Shown here: one piece after another, positions 7,537 to 14,160 of the stretch | How the letters are laid out: each line of letters starts with the position of its first letter | How positions within the stretch are numbered: position 1 is the first letter of the stretch | Program-made: the position numbers and the translations under genes | Notes under the pieces: generated by a model | What the model saw: the letters and a program-made list of their open reading frames with translations, nothing else | Databases searched by the model: none | What the model was told of the DNA's origin: nothing | NCBI GenBank assembly: GCA_052387815.1 | Contig: JBQTIU010000075.1 | Coordinates: forward strand, 1 to 15,187 | Direction of reading: 5' to 3' | Origin: JBQTIU01 sp052387815 | Lineage (GTDB): Bacteria; Pseudomonadota; Alphaproteobacteria; CACIAM-22H2 | Length of the DNA stretch: 15,187 nucleotides

Positions 7537-7624
7537 GTTACCGGCTCCTTCCTCAATTCCATTCGCCCGGCATCCTTCGAAGAGCTCCGGCGCCCGATGT
7601 ACCGCGGGCGTCCTTAAAACCCGG

Positions 7625-7653
7625 TTAATCGCCGTCGAGCGGCCGTTGATTTA
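7625..7653 (-). promoter_or_regulatory. Possible sigma-28-type promoter upstream of cheY
   Basis: Read on the minus strand, TAAA (7653-7650) is followed after 16 nt by GGCGATTA (7633-7626). This resembles the FliA consensus TAAAGTTT-N11-GCCGATAA in 4 of 8 and 6 of 8 positions, with one extra spacer base. It lies about 90 nt before the cheY start, in the 141-nt gap after motE. The match is partial, so this is tentative. Confidence 0.3.
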
Positions 7654-7677
7654 GCGGCGAATCCGCTCGGGCGAGCG

Positions 7678-8310
7678 TCAGCCGCCGCGCGCCGGCTGGC
7701 GGCGGCGGGCAAGCTCGACCGTGATCTCCTTGGCCCGCGCCGGCGCCAACTCCGCCAGGATCGGCGCCACGCGCGCCTCTTTCATGCGCTCGACCACCTC
7801 GATGAGGACCGCCATGTCCATCTGATCGAAGATGCGCGCCGCGTCCTTGGATTTCATCGTTTCGAAGATTTTCACCAGGCTCTTCTTGCGCGCCTCCTCC
7901 TGTTCGTCGTAACGGCGCAGCGCGGATTCGACGCTCGCCTGGAGCTGGCGCAATTCCTGCAGCTTGGCCTCGAGGCGTCCTTCGGCGGCCTTGATGAGGG
8001 CGTCGCGCCGGTCGACATCCGCGGCCCGCTGGTCGAGGGCGGCGCGGCGCTCGGCAAGGCTGTGCAGCACCTCGATCTCGGCGGGCGTGAACCCGCCCGA
8101 ATCCCCCATGCCCCGGGCCGGGCTCGGCGTCGTCGCAGCCGATTGCGGCGCTCGAGGTTGGGCCGGCGGGGCGGCCTTGGGCGGCGGCACTTGTTGCGGG
8201 GCGGCGGGGGGCTGCTGCGCCAAAGCCAAGCCGGCGTCGCGCCACAGATCGCCCGCGCGCAAGGCGAAGATCGCGGCCCCCAGCGCGATCGTGAGCGGGA
8301 GCAGGCGCAT
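7678..8310 (-). CDS. motE: MotE-family flagellar motor protein
   Basis: MotE is known from Sinorhizobium as a periplasmic chaperone-like motility protein for MotC, and relatives occur in alphaproteobacterial flagellar operons. The 210 residues have an N-terminal hydrophobic segment (about 1-31, signal or anchor) and a Pro/Ala/Gln-rich linker (33-66). A charged coiled coil follows (about 75-143). The C-terminal helical domain (144-201) contains VKIFETMKSKDAARIFDQMD and resembles MgtE-N/FliG-like repeats, as in the family. It starts at ATG 8310 behind GAGGACGGGA, 10 nt after the preceding gene. It is the last gene of the fliL operon before the cheY promoter region. Confidence 0.85.
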   Translation of the reverse strand: MRLLPLTIALGAAIFALRAGDLWRDAGLALAQQPPAAPQQVPPPKAAPPAQPRAPQSAATTPSPARGMGDSGGFTPAEIEVLHSLAERRAALDQRAADVDRRDALIKAAEGRLEAKLQELRQLQASVESALRRYDEQEEARKKSLVKIFETMKSKDAARIFDQMDMAVLIEVVERMKEARVAPILAELAPARAKEITVELARRRQPARGG

Positions 8311-8320
8311 CTTCCCGTCC

Positions 8321-8752
8321 TCAGCGCAGCGCCTTGAGCGCCCGTATCAGATCGCGCTCGGCGGCCGAGCGCGATTCGGTGGGCTCGGGTCCCGTCCTCG
8401 CGCCCGCGGTCTTGACCTCGCGCCCCGCGCCCGAAGCGGTGCGCCCCGATGCGGCCATGCGGTCGGCCAACGGCTCGGCGCGCTCGACCAGGAACGCGAG
8501 GTCATCGCGCAAGGACCGGCCCTTGGCGATCGCCGTCTCGAGCGCGGCGCCGGTCTCTTCGGAGGCCCGCTTGAGGTTGCCGAGGCCGGCCTCGGCCCGC
8601 TCCGCGGCGCGGCCCAGCCGCTCGATCAGCCTCGCCAGCTCGGCCCGGTCCGCGCGCCAGGCGCGGAGCCTGCGGCTGAGCGTGGCAGCGTAGCCGATCA
8701 TGACCGCCAGCAGGACCAGCATCAGGCCGTCGAGAATCAAGGTCAGACTCAT
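8321..8752 (-). CDS. DUF6468-type membrane coiled-coil protein of the fli operon
   Basis: This 143-residue protein has one N-terminal membrane segment (about 4-25, LILDGLMLVLLAVMIGYAA). A long charged helix (about 28-110, probable coiled coil) and a polar C-terminal tail follow. Small proteins of this build between fliM and motE are typical of Rhodospirillales-type clusters and appear to match DUF6468 (from memory, not searched). The function is unknown. The start is fixed by the ATGA overlap with the fliM stop at 8749-8752. Its place between a switch gene and a motor gene suggests a role at the flagellar base. Confidence 0.8.
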   Translation of the reverse strand: MSLTLILDGLMLVLLAVMIGYAATLSRRLRAWRADRAELARLIERLGRAAERAEAGLGNLKRASEETGAALETAIAKGRSLRDDLAFLVERAEPLADRMAASGRTASGAGREVKTAGARTGPEPTESRSAAERDLIRALKALR

Positions 8753-9837
8753 TCGGGCTTCTCCTGGTCGCAGATCCGGCGCTCGACGCAGATGGCAACA
8801 TTGTTGGCCCGCTGTCCCATCCGGCCGATGAACATGCCCCGCTCGCCGCAACGCAGCTCGATCTCGGAGCCGGATGTCGCGTCGAACATCAGGCGCGTGC
8901 CGATCTTGAAATTCAAGATATCCCCAAGCGTCATGACCCGCTCTTCGAGGATGGCGCGGATATTCACGTCGGTCTCCCAGAGTTCGCCGGCGAGGTGGTT
9001 TTCCCAGATCGAGTCGCGGCCGAACTTCTCGCCCATGAACATCTGCAGCAGGAGCTCGCGCACCGGCTCGAGCGTCGCATAGGGCATGACGAGCTCGAGC
9101 CTGCCGCCCCGGTCCTCCATGTCGATCCGGAACTTGGCGAGGATGGCCGCGTTCGCCGGGCGCGCGATGGCGGCAAAGCGCGGGTTGGTCTCGAGGCGCT
9201 CGAAGCGGAAATTGACCTTGCTCAAGGGATCGAAGGACGCGCCCATATCGGCGAGCACGACCAGGATCAGGCGCTCGACGAGATTGCGCTCGATGGTGGT
9301 GTAGGGCCGCCCCTCGATTCGCATCGCCGCCGTCCCGCGCCGGCCGCCGAGCAGCACATCGACGATCGAGTAGATGAGCGCCGAATCGACCGTGATCAAG
9401 CCGTGATTGTCCCATTGCTCGGCCCTGAAGACGCCGAGCATGGCAGGGAGCGGGACCGCGCTCAGATAGTCGCCGAAGCGGATCGAGGTGATCGAGTCGA
9501 GCGAAACTTCGACGTTGTCGGAGGTGAAATTGCGCAACGAGGTCGTCAGCATGCGCACGAGGCGGTCGTAGACGACCTCGAGCATCGGCAGACGCTCGTA
9601 AGAGACGAGCGCGCTGTTGATGATCGCCTGCACGCCCGAATTGGCGCCCGCGCCCGCCTTGTCGCTGAAGCCGAGCAGGTTGTCGATCTCGTCCTGGTTG
9701 AGGACGCGGGCGGATGAGATCTCGCTCGCGCCGGCAACGCTGGGGTCGGCCGGGGCGGCCGCATGGTCTTCGGACATGGCCGCCCATTCGGCGGCCATGC
9801 GATCCTCTTCGCTCATCTGGGCGGGGTCGTCGGCCAT
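8749..9837 (-). CDS. fliM: FliM, flagellar motor switch protein
   Basis: FliM is the C-ring component that binds CheY-P. The product is about 362 residues. The CheY-binding and FliM-signature peptide VLNQDEIDNLLGF lies at about 45-57, not at the extreme N-terminus. Before it is an acidic extension including DRMAAEWAAMSED (about 12-24). The middle CheC-like domain (about 90-270) includes VSYERLPMLEVVYDRLVRML. The C-terminal SpoA domain follows, with LAGELWETDVNIRAILEERV and TLGDILNFKIG. I chose the ATG at 9837, which has GGACGG 8 nt upstream; a GTG three codons earlier (9846) is the alternative. It lies 21 nt after fliL and overlaps the next gene by 4 nt. Confidence 0.96.
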   Translation of the reverse strand: MADDPAQMSEEDRMAAEWAAMSEDHAAAPADPSVAGASEISSARVLNQDEIDNLLGFSDKAGAGANSGVQAIINSALVSYERLPMLEVVYDRLVRMLTTSLRNFTSDNVEVSLDSITSIRFGDYLSAVPLPAMLGVFRAEQWDNHGLITVDSALIYSIVDVLLGGRRGTAAMRIEGRPYTTIERNLVERLILVVLADMGASFDPLSKVNFRFERLETNPRFAAIARPANAAILAKFRIDMEDRGGRLELVMPYATLEPVRELLLQMFMGEKFGRDSIWENHLAGELWETDVNIRAILEERVMTLGDILNFKIGTRLMFDATSGSEIELRCGERGMFIGRMGQRANNVAICVERRICDQEKPE

Positions 9838-9858
9838 GCTAGGCACCGTCCGTGGCGA

Positions 9859-10416
9859 TCACTGAACCAGCATTTCCTTGAACAGCACGTCGTTGATCTT
9901 CGCCGGCTGCGCCGCGGTGTTGACGCGCGCGAGAAGCTCCTCGCGCAGGCGGTAAAGCCCCGCCGAGCCGTGCAGATCCTCGACCCTGAGCTCGCGGAGG
10001 TAGACCTGGAAATTGTCGATGATGCGCGGCATCACGGCTTCGACGCGCGCGATATCGCTCGCCCGCTCGAGCTCGAGGCTGATGCTGAGCTTGAGATAGG
10101 TCGTCCGTCGCCCCGGCGAATTGAGGTTCACCAGGAACTCGGGCAGATTGTAGAACACGGCTTGGTGAGCCGGCGTCCGGGCCTTGTCTTCGCCATAACC
10201 CAGGATGGATTTGGCGAGCCCAGAGACATGCGCGCCGACCCCGCCGCCCAACAGGAGGACGAGCGGCAGAATGATGAACAGGACAAGCCTCTTTCCCGAT
10301 AGGCGCCGGCGCTTCGGCGCTTCGGCCGGGGCGTCGCCCGCCGTCTCCTCGCTAGGCAAAGCCGCCCCGGCCCCCTCTTTCTCTTTGCCATCCTTGCTGT
10401 CTTGGGCATGCTTCAT
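9859..10416 (-). CDS. fliL: FliL, flagellar basal body-associated protein
   Basis: FliL is a single-pass inner-membrane protein around the stator and supports motor function. The 185 residues have a charged cytoplasmic N-terminus (about 1-42) and one membrane segment at about 45-68 (RLVLFIILPLVLLLGGGVG). A periplasmic FliL domain follows, with FYNLPEFLVNLNSPGRRTTY and the conserved end INDVLFKEMLVQ. The open frame extends further upstream, but that part looks non-coding and overlaps the promoter region, so the ATG at 10416 is used. It is the first gene of the fliL-fliM-DUF6468-motE operon. A sigma-54-type promoter lies 142 nt upstream of the start codon. Confidence 0.94.
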   Translation of the reverse strand: MKHAQDSKDGKEKEGAGAALPSEETAGDAPAEAPKRRRLSGKRLVLFIILPLVLLLGGGVGAHVSGLAKSILGYGEDKARTPAHQAVFYNLPEFLVNLNSPGRRTTYLKLSISLELERASDIARVEAVMPRIIDNFQVYLRELRVEDLHGSAGLYRLREELLARVNTAAQPAKINDVLFKEMLVQ

Positions 10417-10557
10417 GGGGCGGATCCGTGCCGAACGAGATTTGCCGTTCCTCGATTGCGGCGAGTTTCGGCCACGACTGGTTAACAAGCGGTTGAGGTC
10501 GGCAAAACCGGCTCGGCAGAATGTTCCCGACCCGCCCTCCAGCGCCGGCGCGCCCGG

Positions 10558-10574
10558 TGCAAGGAAAGCCCCAA
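10558..10574 (-). promoter_or_regulatory. Sigma-54-type promoter for the fliL operon
   Basis: Read on the minus strand the sequence is TTGGGGCTTTCCTTGCA. It has the -24 GG and -12 GC with exactly 10 nt between them, TTGG and TTGCA perfect, and 10 of 13 consensus positions overall. The predicted start is near 10547, giving a leader of about 130 nt before fliL. The -24 element overlaps one arm of the CAAGCGGTTG inverted pair. Confidence 0.55.
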
Positions 10575-10600
10575 CCGCTTGAAATATCGCGTCAACCGGA

Positions 10601-10617
10601 TTGGCACGCGGCATGCA
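10601..10617 (+). promoter_or_regulatory. Sigma-54-type promoter for the flgF operon
   Basis: TTGGCACGCGGCATGCA matches the consensus TTGGCACG-N4-TTGCA at 12 of 13 positions, with GG and GC exactly 10 nt apart. The predicted start is near 10628, about 85 nt before the flgF ATG. It is the strongest promoter match in the window. Confidence 0.7.
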
Positions 10618-10643
10618 TCGGTCGCCGCCAGCACCCCTGTCCC

Positions 10644-10689
10644 CACCCTCAAGACCGCCTCACCCTCAAGACCGCCCCACCCTCAAGAC
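10644..10689. repeat. 17-bp tandem repeat in the flgF leader
   Basis: The unit CACCCTCAAGACCGCCT occurs at 10644-10660 and again at 10661-10677 with only its last base changed. A partial third copy at 10678-10689 ends at AAGAC. The repeat lies in the predicted 5' leader of flgF, just before the ribosome-binding region, and is outside any credible coding frame. Confidence 0.85.
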
Positions 10690-10712
10690 GGAATGAGACG
10701 GCGAGCCCCGCC

Positions 10713-11456
10713 ATGGAGAACCCTTCCTTCGTCGCGCTCTCGCAGCAGACGGCGCTCCGCCGGCAGTTGGAGGTCATCGCCCACAACCTCGCCAACGTTT
10801 CCACGCCCGCCTTCAAGGCCGAACGCGCCTTGTTCGCCGAATACGTCGATCCGCGCTCGACCAGCCGCGGCGTCGGCGGCCCGGGCGCCCGGGCGTCGTT
10901 CGTCAAGGAGGTGGCGGTCAGGCGCGATCACCGCGACGGAGCGCTGACGCGGACCGGCAACAGCTTCGATTTCGCGATCCACGGTCCCGGCTTTTTCGCG
11001 CTCGAAACGCCGGACGGCGTCCGCTACACGCGCAACGGCCGCTTCCGTCCCGACGACCAGCGGCGCCTCGTCACCTCCGACGGCCACCTGCTGCTCGGCA
11101 AGGGCGAGCGACCGATCGTCCTGCCGACTGGCGAGGCGCGCATCGAGGTGACCCGCGACGGTGCGGTCGCCACCCCGGACGGCGAGCTCGGGGCTATCGG
11201 CCTGGTGCAATTCGGCGACGTTTCGGCCCTCAAGCGGCAGGCCGGCGGGCTCTACGCCGCCGACGCGCCGGCCTTGCCGGCGAGTCCCAAGACCGAAATC
11301 CATCAGGGCATGATCGAGGACTCGAACGTCCAGCCGATCCTCGAGATCACCGCCATGATCGAGGTGACGCGCCGCTACCAGTCGGCGCAGCGCATGGTCG
11401 ACACCGATCACGAGCGGGAGCGCAAAGCCATCGAAAAGCTCGCGCGCGTCAATTGA
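10713..11456 (+). CDS. flgF: FlgF, proximal rod protein
   Basis: FlgF is one of the rod proteins of the flagellar basal body, exported through the type III gate. The 247 residues start with the rod/hook family helix (LRRQLEVIAHNLANVSTPAF, 15-34). They continue through the flagellar basal-body beta region (GNSFDFAIHGPGFFALETPD) and end in the C-terminal helix ITAMIEVTRRYQSAQRM. Length and motifs fit FlgF. The ATG at 10713 places the family's N-terminal helix at the start; the open frame extends upstream through the promoter and is not used. The ribosome site is weak. It is first in flgF-flgG-flgA-flgH, behind the sigma-54-type promoter at 10601. Confidence 0.95.
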   Translation: MENPSFVALSQQTALRRQLEVIAHNLANVSTPAFKAERALFAEYVDPRSTSRGVGGPGARASFVKEVAVRRDHRDGALTRTGNSFDFAIHGPGFFALETPDGVRYTRNGRFRPDDQRRLVTSDGHLLLGKGERPIVLPTGEARIEVTRDGAVATPDGELGAIGLVQFGDVSALKRQAGGLYAADAPALPASPKTEIHQGMIEDSNVQPILEITAMIEVTRRYQSAQRMVDTDHERERKAIEKLARVN

Positions 11457-11487
11457 TGCGCGCGCCAGTCACAAGGGATTTCACACC

Positions 11488-12273
11488 ATGAGATCGCTAT
11501 CCATCGCGGCGACGGGCATGCTGGCCCAGCAGCTCAACGTCGAGACCATCTCCAACAACATCGCCAACATGAACACCACGGCCTTCAAGCGCCAGCGGGC
11601 CGAATTCCAGGACCTCCTGTACCAGAGCCAGCGGCGCGTCGGGGCGAACTCGTCCGACGGCGGCACCGTGGTGCCCGCGGGCGTGCAGTTGGGCCTCGGC
11701 GTCAAGACCACCGCGGTCTATCGCATCACCGAGCAGGGCAACCTCCAGACCACCGGCAACGCCCTCGACCTCTCGCTCCAAGGCAGGGGCTACTTCCAAA
11801 TCGAGATGCCCTCGGGCGAGACCGGCTATACGCGCGCCGGGTCGTTCCAATTGAGCGCCGAGGGCAAGATCGTCACCTCCGACGGCTACGCGGTCAAGGG
11901 CGGCGGCACGATCCCCAAAACGGCGGTCGACGTGACCATCAACGCCAACGGGGAGATCCTGGTCAAGGAGGCGAGCCAAACCGCCGTCGCCAAGGTCGGC
12001 CAGTTCGAGCTCGCGATCTTCGCCAACGATGCCGGCCTGCAAGCGCTGGGCGACAACAACTACATGGAGACCAAGGCCTCGGGCGACGCCGTCTCCGGGA
12101 CGGCGGGCAAGAACGGCTTCGGCACGATCCTCCAGGGCTTCATCGAGACGTCCAACGTCAACACGGTGTCCGAAATCACCAACTTGATCACCGCCCAGCG
12201 AGCGTATGAAATGAACTCCAAGGTCATCCAGGCCTCGGACGACATGCTCAACACGCTCAACCAGTTGCGTTAG
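11488..12273 (+). CDS. flgG: FlgG, distal rod protein
   Basis: FlgG builds the distal rod that crosses the peptidoglycan and carries the L and P rings. The 261 residues are the standard length. The N-terminal helix motif is SIAATGMLAQQLNVETISNN and continues IANMNTTAFKRQR. The FlgG-type segment AGVQLGLGVKTTAVYRITEQ is present, and the C-terminal helix is LITAQRAYEMNSKVIQASDD. It begins 31 nt after flgF, with AAGGGA upstream of the ATG. This is the best conserved product of the rod operon. Confidence 0.98.
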   Translation: MRSLSIAATGMLAQQLNVETISNNIANMNTTAFKRQRAEFQDLLYQSQRRVGANSSDGGTVVPAGVQLGLGVKTTAVYRITEQGNLQTTGNALDLSLQGRGYFQIEMPSGETGYTRAGSFQLSAEGKIVTSDGYAVKGGGTIPKTAVDVTINANGEILVKEASQTAVAKVGQFELAIFANDAGLQALGDNNYMETKASGDAVSGTAGKNGFGTILQGFIETSNVNTVSEITNLITAQRAYEMNSKVIQASDDMLNTLNQLR

Positions 12274-12283
12274 GAGGCGGGCG

Positions 12284-13225
12284 ATGAGGGCGGCTTCGAC
12301 TCTGTGCCTCGTCATCGCCTTGGCCAGCGCCGGGCCGGGGGCGGCGGCGAGCCTGCGCGGCAACGTCGTCGTCGACGCCGACATCGTGCGCCTCGGCGAT
12401 CTGTTCGACGATCCTGGCCCACGCGGCCACGTGGCGGTGGCGCGGGCCCCCGCCCCGGGGCGGCGCGAGGCCTACGAGATCGATCGGCTCCTCGACATCG
12501 CGCGGACCCACCGGGTCGCCTGGCAGCCGCAGAGCCGCTTCGATCGCGTCGTGGTCGAGCGCGGCGGCCGGACCATCGGGACGGCCGAGATCCTGGCGTC
12601 GCTGCGGGCGGCCTTGGGCGAGGCGGGGAAGCGGCGCGGCGCCCAGATCGAGCTGGCCGGTCGCGACATGGAAATCGCGGTAGCGCTCGACGCCCCGCCG
12701 TCCATCGAGCTGCGCAACCTCGCCCTCGATCCGGCGAGCGGACGGTTTGCGGCGCTGCTCGTGGCTGGCGGCAACCACCCGTCGGCCCAGCGCGTCGCGA
12801 TTTCGGGCCGGGTCTTCCACACCCTGCCGGTTCCCGTGCTGCGCCGCACCGTGGGTCCCGGCGAGGTGATCCGTCGCGAGGACATCCAGTGGATCGACAT
12901 GCGCGAGGATCAGGCCCGCCGCGACATCCTCACCGACCCGGCCCGCCTGGTCGGGACGACGCCGCGCCAGCGCCTGCGCGCCGGCGAGCCGGTGCGCGAG
13001 AATGACACGCGGCCTCCGATCGTTGTTGCCAAGAACAGCACCGTAACCATCGTGCTCGAGAGCGGCAACATGTCGCTCACCACGCAGGGCCAGGCGGTCG
13101 AGGACGGGGCCAAGGGAGATACCATCCGTGTCGTCAGCAAGCAGAGCAAGAAAACCATCGAGGCGGTGGTCGCCGGGCCCGGCCAGGTCTCGGTGCCGAC
13201 CTCGAACCGCCCCCTTGTGAACTGA
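12284..13225 (+). CDS. flgA: FlgA, P-ring assembly chaperone
   Basis: FlgA is a periplasmic chaperone needed to polymerise the FlgI P-ring around the rod. The 313 residues have a signal peptide (1-22, ending PGAAA) and an N-terminal region beginning RGNVVVDADIVRLGDLF. The C-terminal SAF domain (about 184-311) contains RTVGPGEVIRREDIQWIDM, RLRAGEPV and GDTIRVVSKQSKKTIEAVV. It starts 10 nt after flgG with a strong AGGAGG site and ends 7 nt before flgH. At 313 residues it is longer than enterobacterial FlgA (about 220), which I believe is usual in this group. Confidence 0.94.
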   Translation: MRAASTLCLVIALASAGPGAAASLRGNVVVDADIVRLGDLFDDPGPRGHVAVARAPAPGRREAYEIDRLLDIARTHRVAWQPQSRFDRVVVERGGRTIGTAEILASLRAALGEAGKRRGAQIELAGRDMEIAVALDAPPSIELRNLALDPASGRFAALLVAGGNHPSAQRVAISGRVFHTLPVPVLRRTVGPGEVIRREDIQWIDMREDQARRDILTDPARLVGTTPRQRLRAGEPVRENDTRPPIVVAKNSTVTIVLESGNMSLTTQGQAVEDGAKGDTIRVVSKQSKKTIEAVVAGPGQVSVPTSNRPLVN

Positions 13226-13232
13226 CATCCGC

Positions 13233-14009
13233 ATGCGCGGCTTTTCTTTCGTCGTCCGCTTCTGCCCTGTCGTCGTCATGGCGATCGGCCTCGGGGCCTG
13301 CAACACCATGACCCGGCTGTCCGAGGTCGGCAAGCGGCCGTCGCTCGCCGAAATCGAGAACCCGGCCGACGCCCGGCCGCAAGTCGCCTTCCCGATGCCT
13401 CCGCCCGCGGTCAACGACCGGCAGGCGAATTCGCTGTGGCGCCAGGGCGCCCGCGCCTTCTTCAAGGACCAGCGGGCGAGCCAAGCAGGCGATATCCTGA
13501 CCGTCACCATCAATATCGCCGACACCGCGACGCTGTCGAACCAGTCGGTGCGGGCGCGGACCAACTCCGAACGGGCCAATACCACCAACCTGCTCGGCTA
13601 TGAGCAGCGGCTGTGGGAACACTTGCCGGGAGCCAACAAGGGGTCGCGGGGCGCGACCGGCCTCGACCCCGCCAACCTGATCAATCTCGGCAGCACCGCC
13701 TCGAGCGACGGCCGGGGGACGATCAACCGTACCGAGACCATCACCTTGCGGATCGCGGCCGTAGTCACCCAGGTGCTCCCCAACGGCAACCTGGTCGTCC
13801 AGGGCAGTCAGGAAGTGCGAGTCAATTTCGAGGTCCGCGTCCTGGAGATCGCCGGCGTGATCCGGCCCCAGGATATCCGCTCCGACAACCAGATCCCCTA
13901 CGACCGCGTCGCCGAGGCGCGCATCTCCTATGGCGGTCGCGGTCAGGTGAGCGACGTCCAGCAGCCGCGCTGGGGCCAGCAGATCTACGACATCATCTGG
14001 CCGTTCTGA
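13233..14009 (+). CDS. flgH: FlgH, flagellar L-ring lipoprotein
   Basis: FlgH forms the outer-membrane L-ring. The 258 residues begin with a lipoprotein signal: hydrophobic 7-20, then the lipobox LGAC with Cys23 as the lipidation site. The mature part carries L-ring signatures: QGARAFFKDQRASQAGDILT, then LTVTINIADTATLSNQS, NGNLVVQGSQEVRVNFE and IRPQDIRSDNQIPYDRVAEA. It ends QQIYDIIWPF, as FlgH proteins usually do. It is the last gene of the operon and is followed by palindromes that could end transcription. Confidence 0.97.
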   Translation: MRGFSFVVRFCPVVVMAIGLGACNTMTRLSEVGKRPSLAEIENPADARPQVAFPMPPPAVNDRQANSLWRQGARAFFKDQRASQAGDILTVTINIADTATLSNQSVRARTNSERANTTNLLGYEQRLWEHLPGANKGSRGATGLDPANLINLGSTASSDGRGTINRTETITLRIAAVVTQVLPNGNLVVQGSQEVRVNFEVRVLEIAGVIRPQDIRSDNQIPYDRVAEARISYGGRGQVSDVQQPRWGQQIYDIIWPF

Positions 14010-14012
14010 GCG

Positions 14013-14054
14013 GGCGGGTCTGACGACCGGCCCGCGGGCCGGTTTGAAACCCGC
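14013..14054. repeat. Nested palindrome after flgH
   Basis: An 18-nt perfect palindrome, ACCGGCCCGCGGGCCGGT (14026-14043), sits inside outer arms GCGGGT (14014-14019) and ACCCGC (14049-14054). GGCGGGTC (14013-14020) and CGACCGGCCCG (14024-14034) recur at 2118-2138 with a one-base spacer difference. It starts 3 nt after the flgH stop and is a candidate terminator or REP-like element. No T-tract follows. Confidence 0.6.
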
Positions 14055-14101
14055 GGGGCATTGCCCCCCCCGCCTAGGCGACCGATATTGCATGGATCGC
14101 T

Positions 14102-14130
14102 GTAGGGGCGGGTCTTAAGACCCGCCCTTA
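14102..14130. repeat. Perfect palindrome between flgH and dksA
   Basis: A perfect 22-nt palindrome spans 14106-14127 (GGGCGGGTCTT followed by its inverse). It is preceded by GTA, so that GTAGGGGCGGGT at 14102-14113 equals the arm found at 2113-2124. It lies 31 nt beyond the dksA stop and about 90 nt beyond flgH, and could terminate either convergent transcript. The rest of the 14010-14160 spacer holds no gene that I can support. Confidence 0.65.
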
Positions 14131-14160
14131 GGGGGCACGCCGGCAAGGGGGCGGGGCGCC

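Larger units (their letters stand above)
10417..10712. promoter_or_regulatory. Divergent control region between fliL and flgF
   Basis: This 296-nt spacer separates the two divergent flagellar operons. It holds a sigma-54-type promoter on each strand (10558-10574 minus, 10601-10617 plus) and a 17-bp tandem repeat (10644-10689). It also holds a perfect inverted pair CAAGCGGTTG (10486-10495) and CAACCGCTTG (10572-10581), and a second pair TTTGCCG (10441-10447) and CGGCAAA (10500-10506). The pairs are candidate activator sites, for example for an FlbD-like regulator, by analogy with sigma-54 flagellar promoters in Caulobacter. No convincing gene was seen in it. Confidence 0.65.

Noticed and set aside
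7591..7610. CGCCCG/CGGGCG hairpin after motE as a terminator
   Set aside because: The stem is only 6 bp with an 8-nt loop and no T-tract, which is common by chance at this GC content.
8321..9787. 488-codon minus-strand frame covering the DUF6468 gene and antisense-frame fliM
   Set aside because: Only the part from ATG 8752 is protein-like. The rest runs out of frame through fliM.
10417..10614. Longer FliL starting near 10614
   Set aside because: The extra 66 residues have no FliL similarity and would cover the divergent promoter region. The lysine-rich N-terminus from ATG 10416 fits the family.
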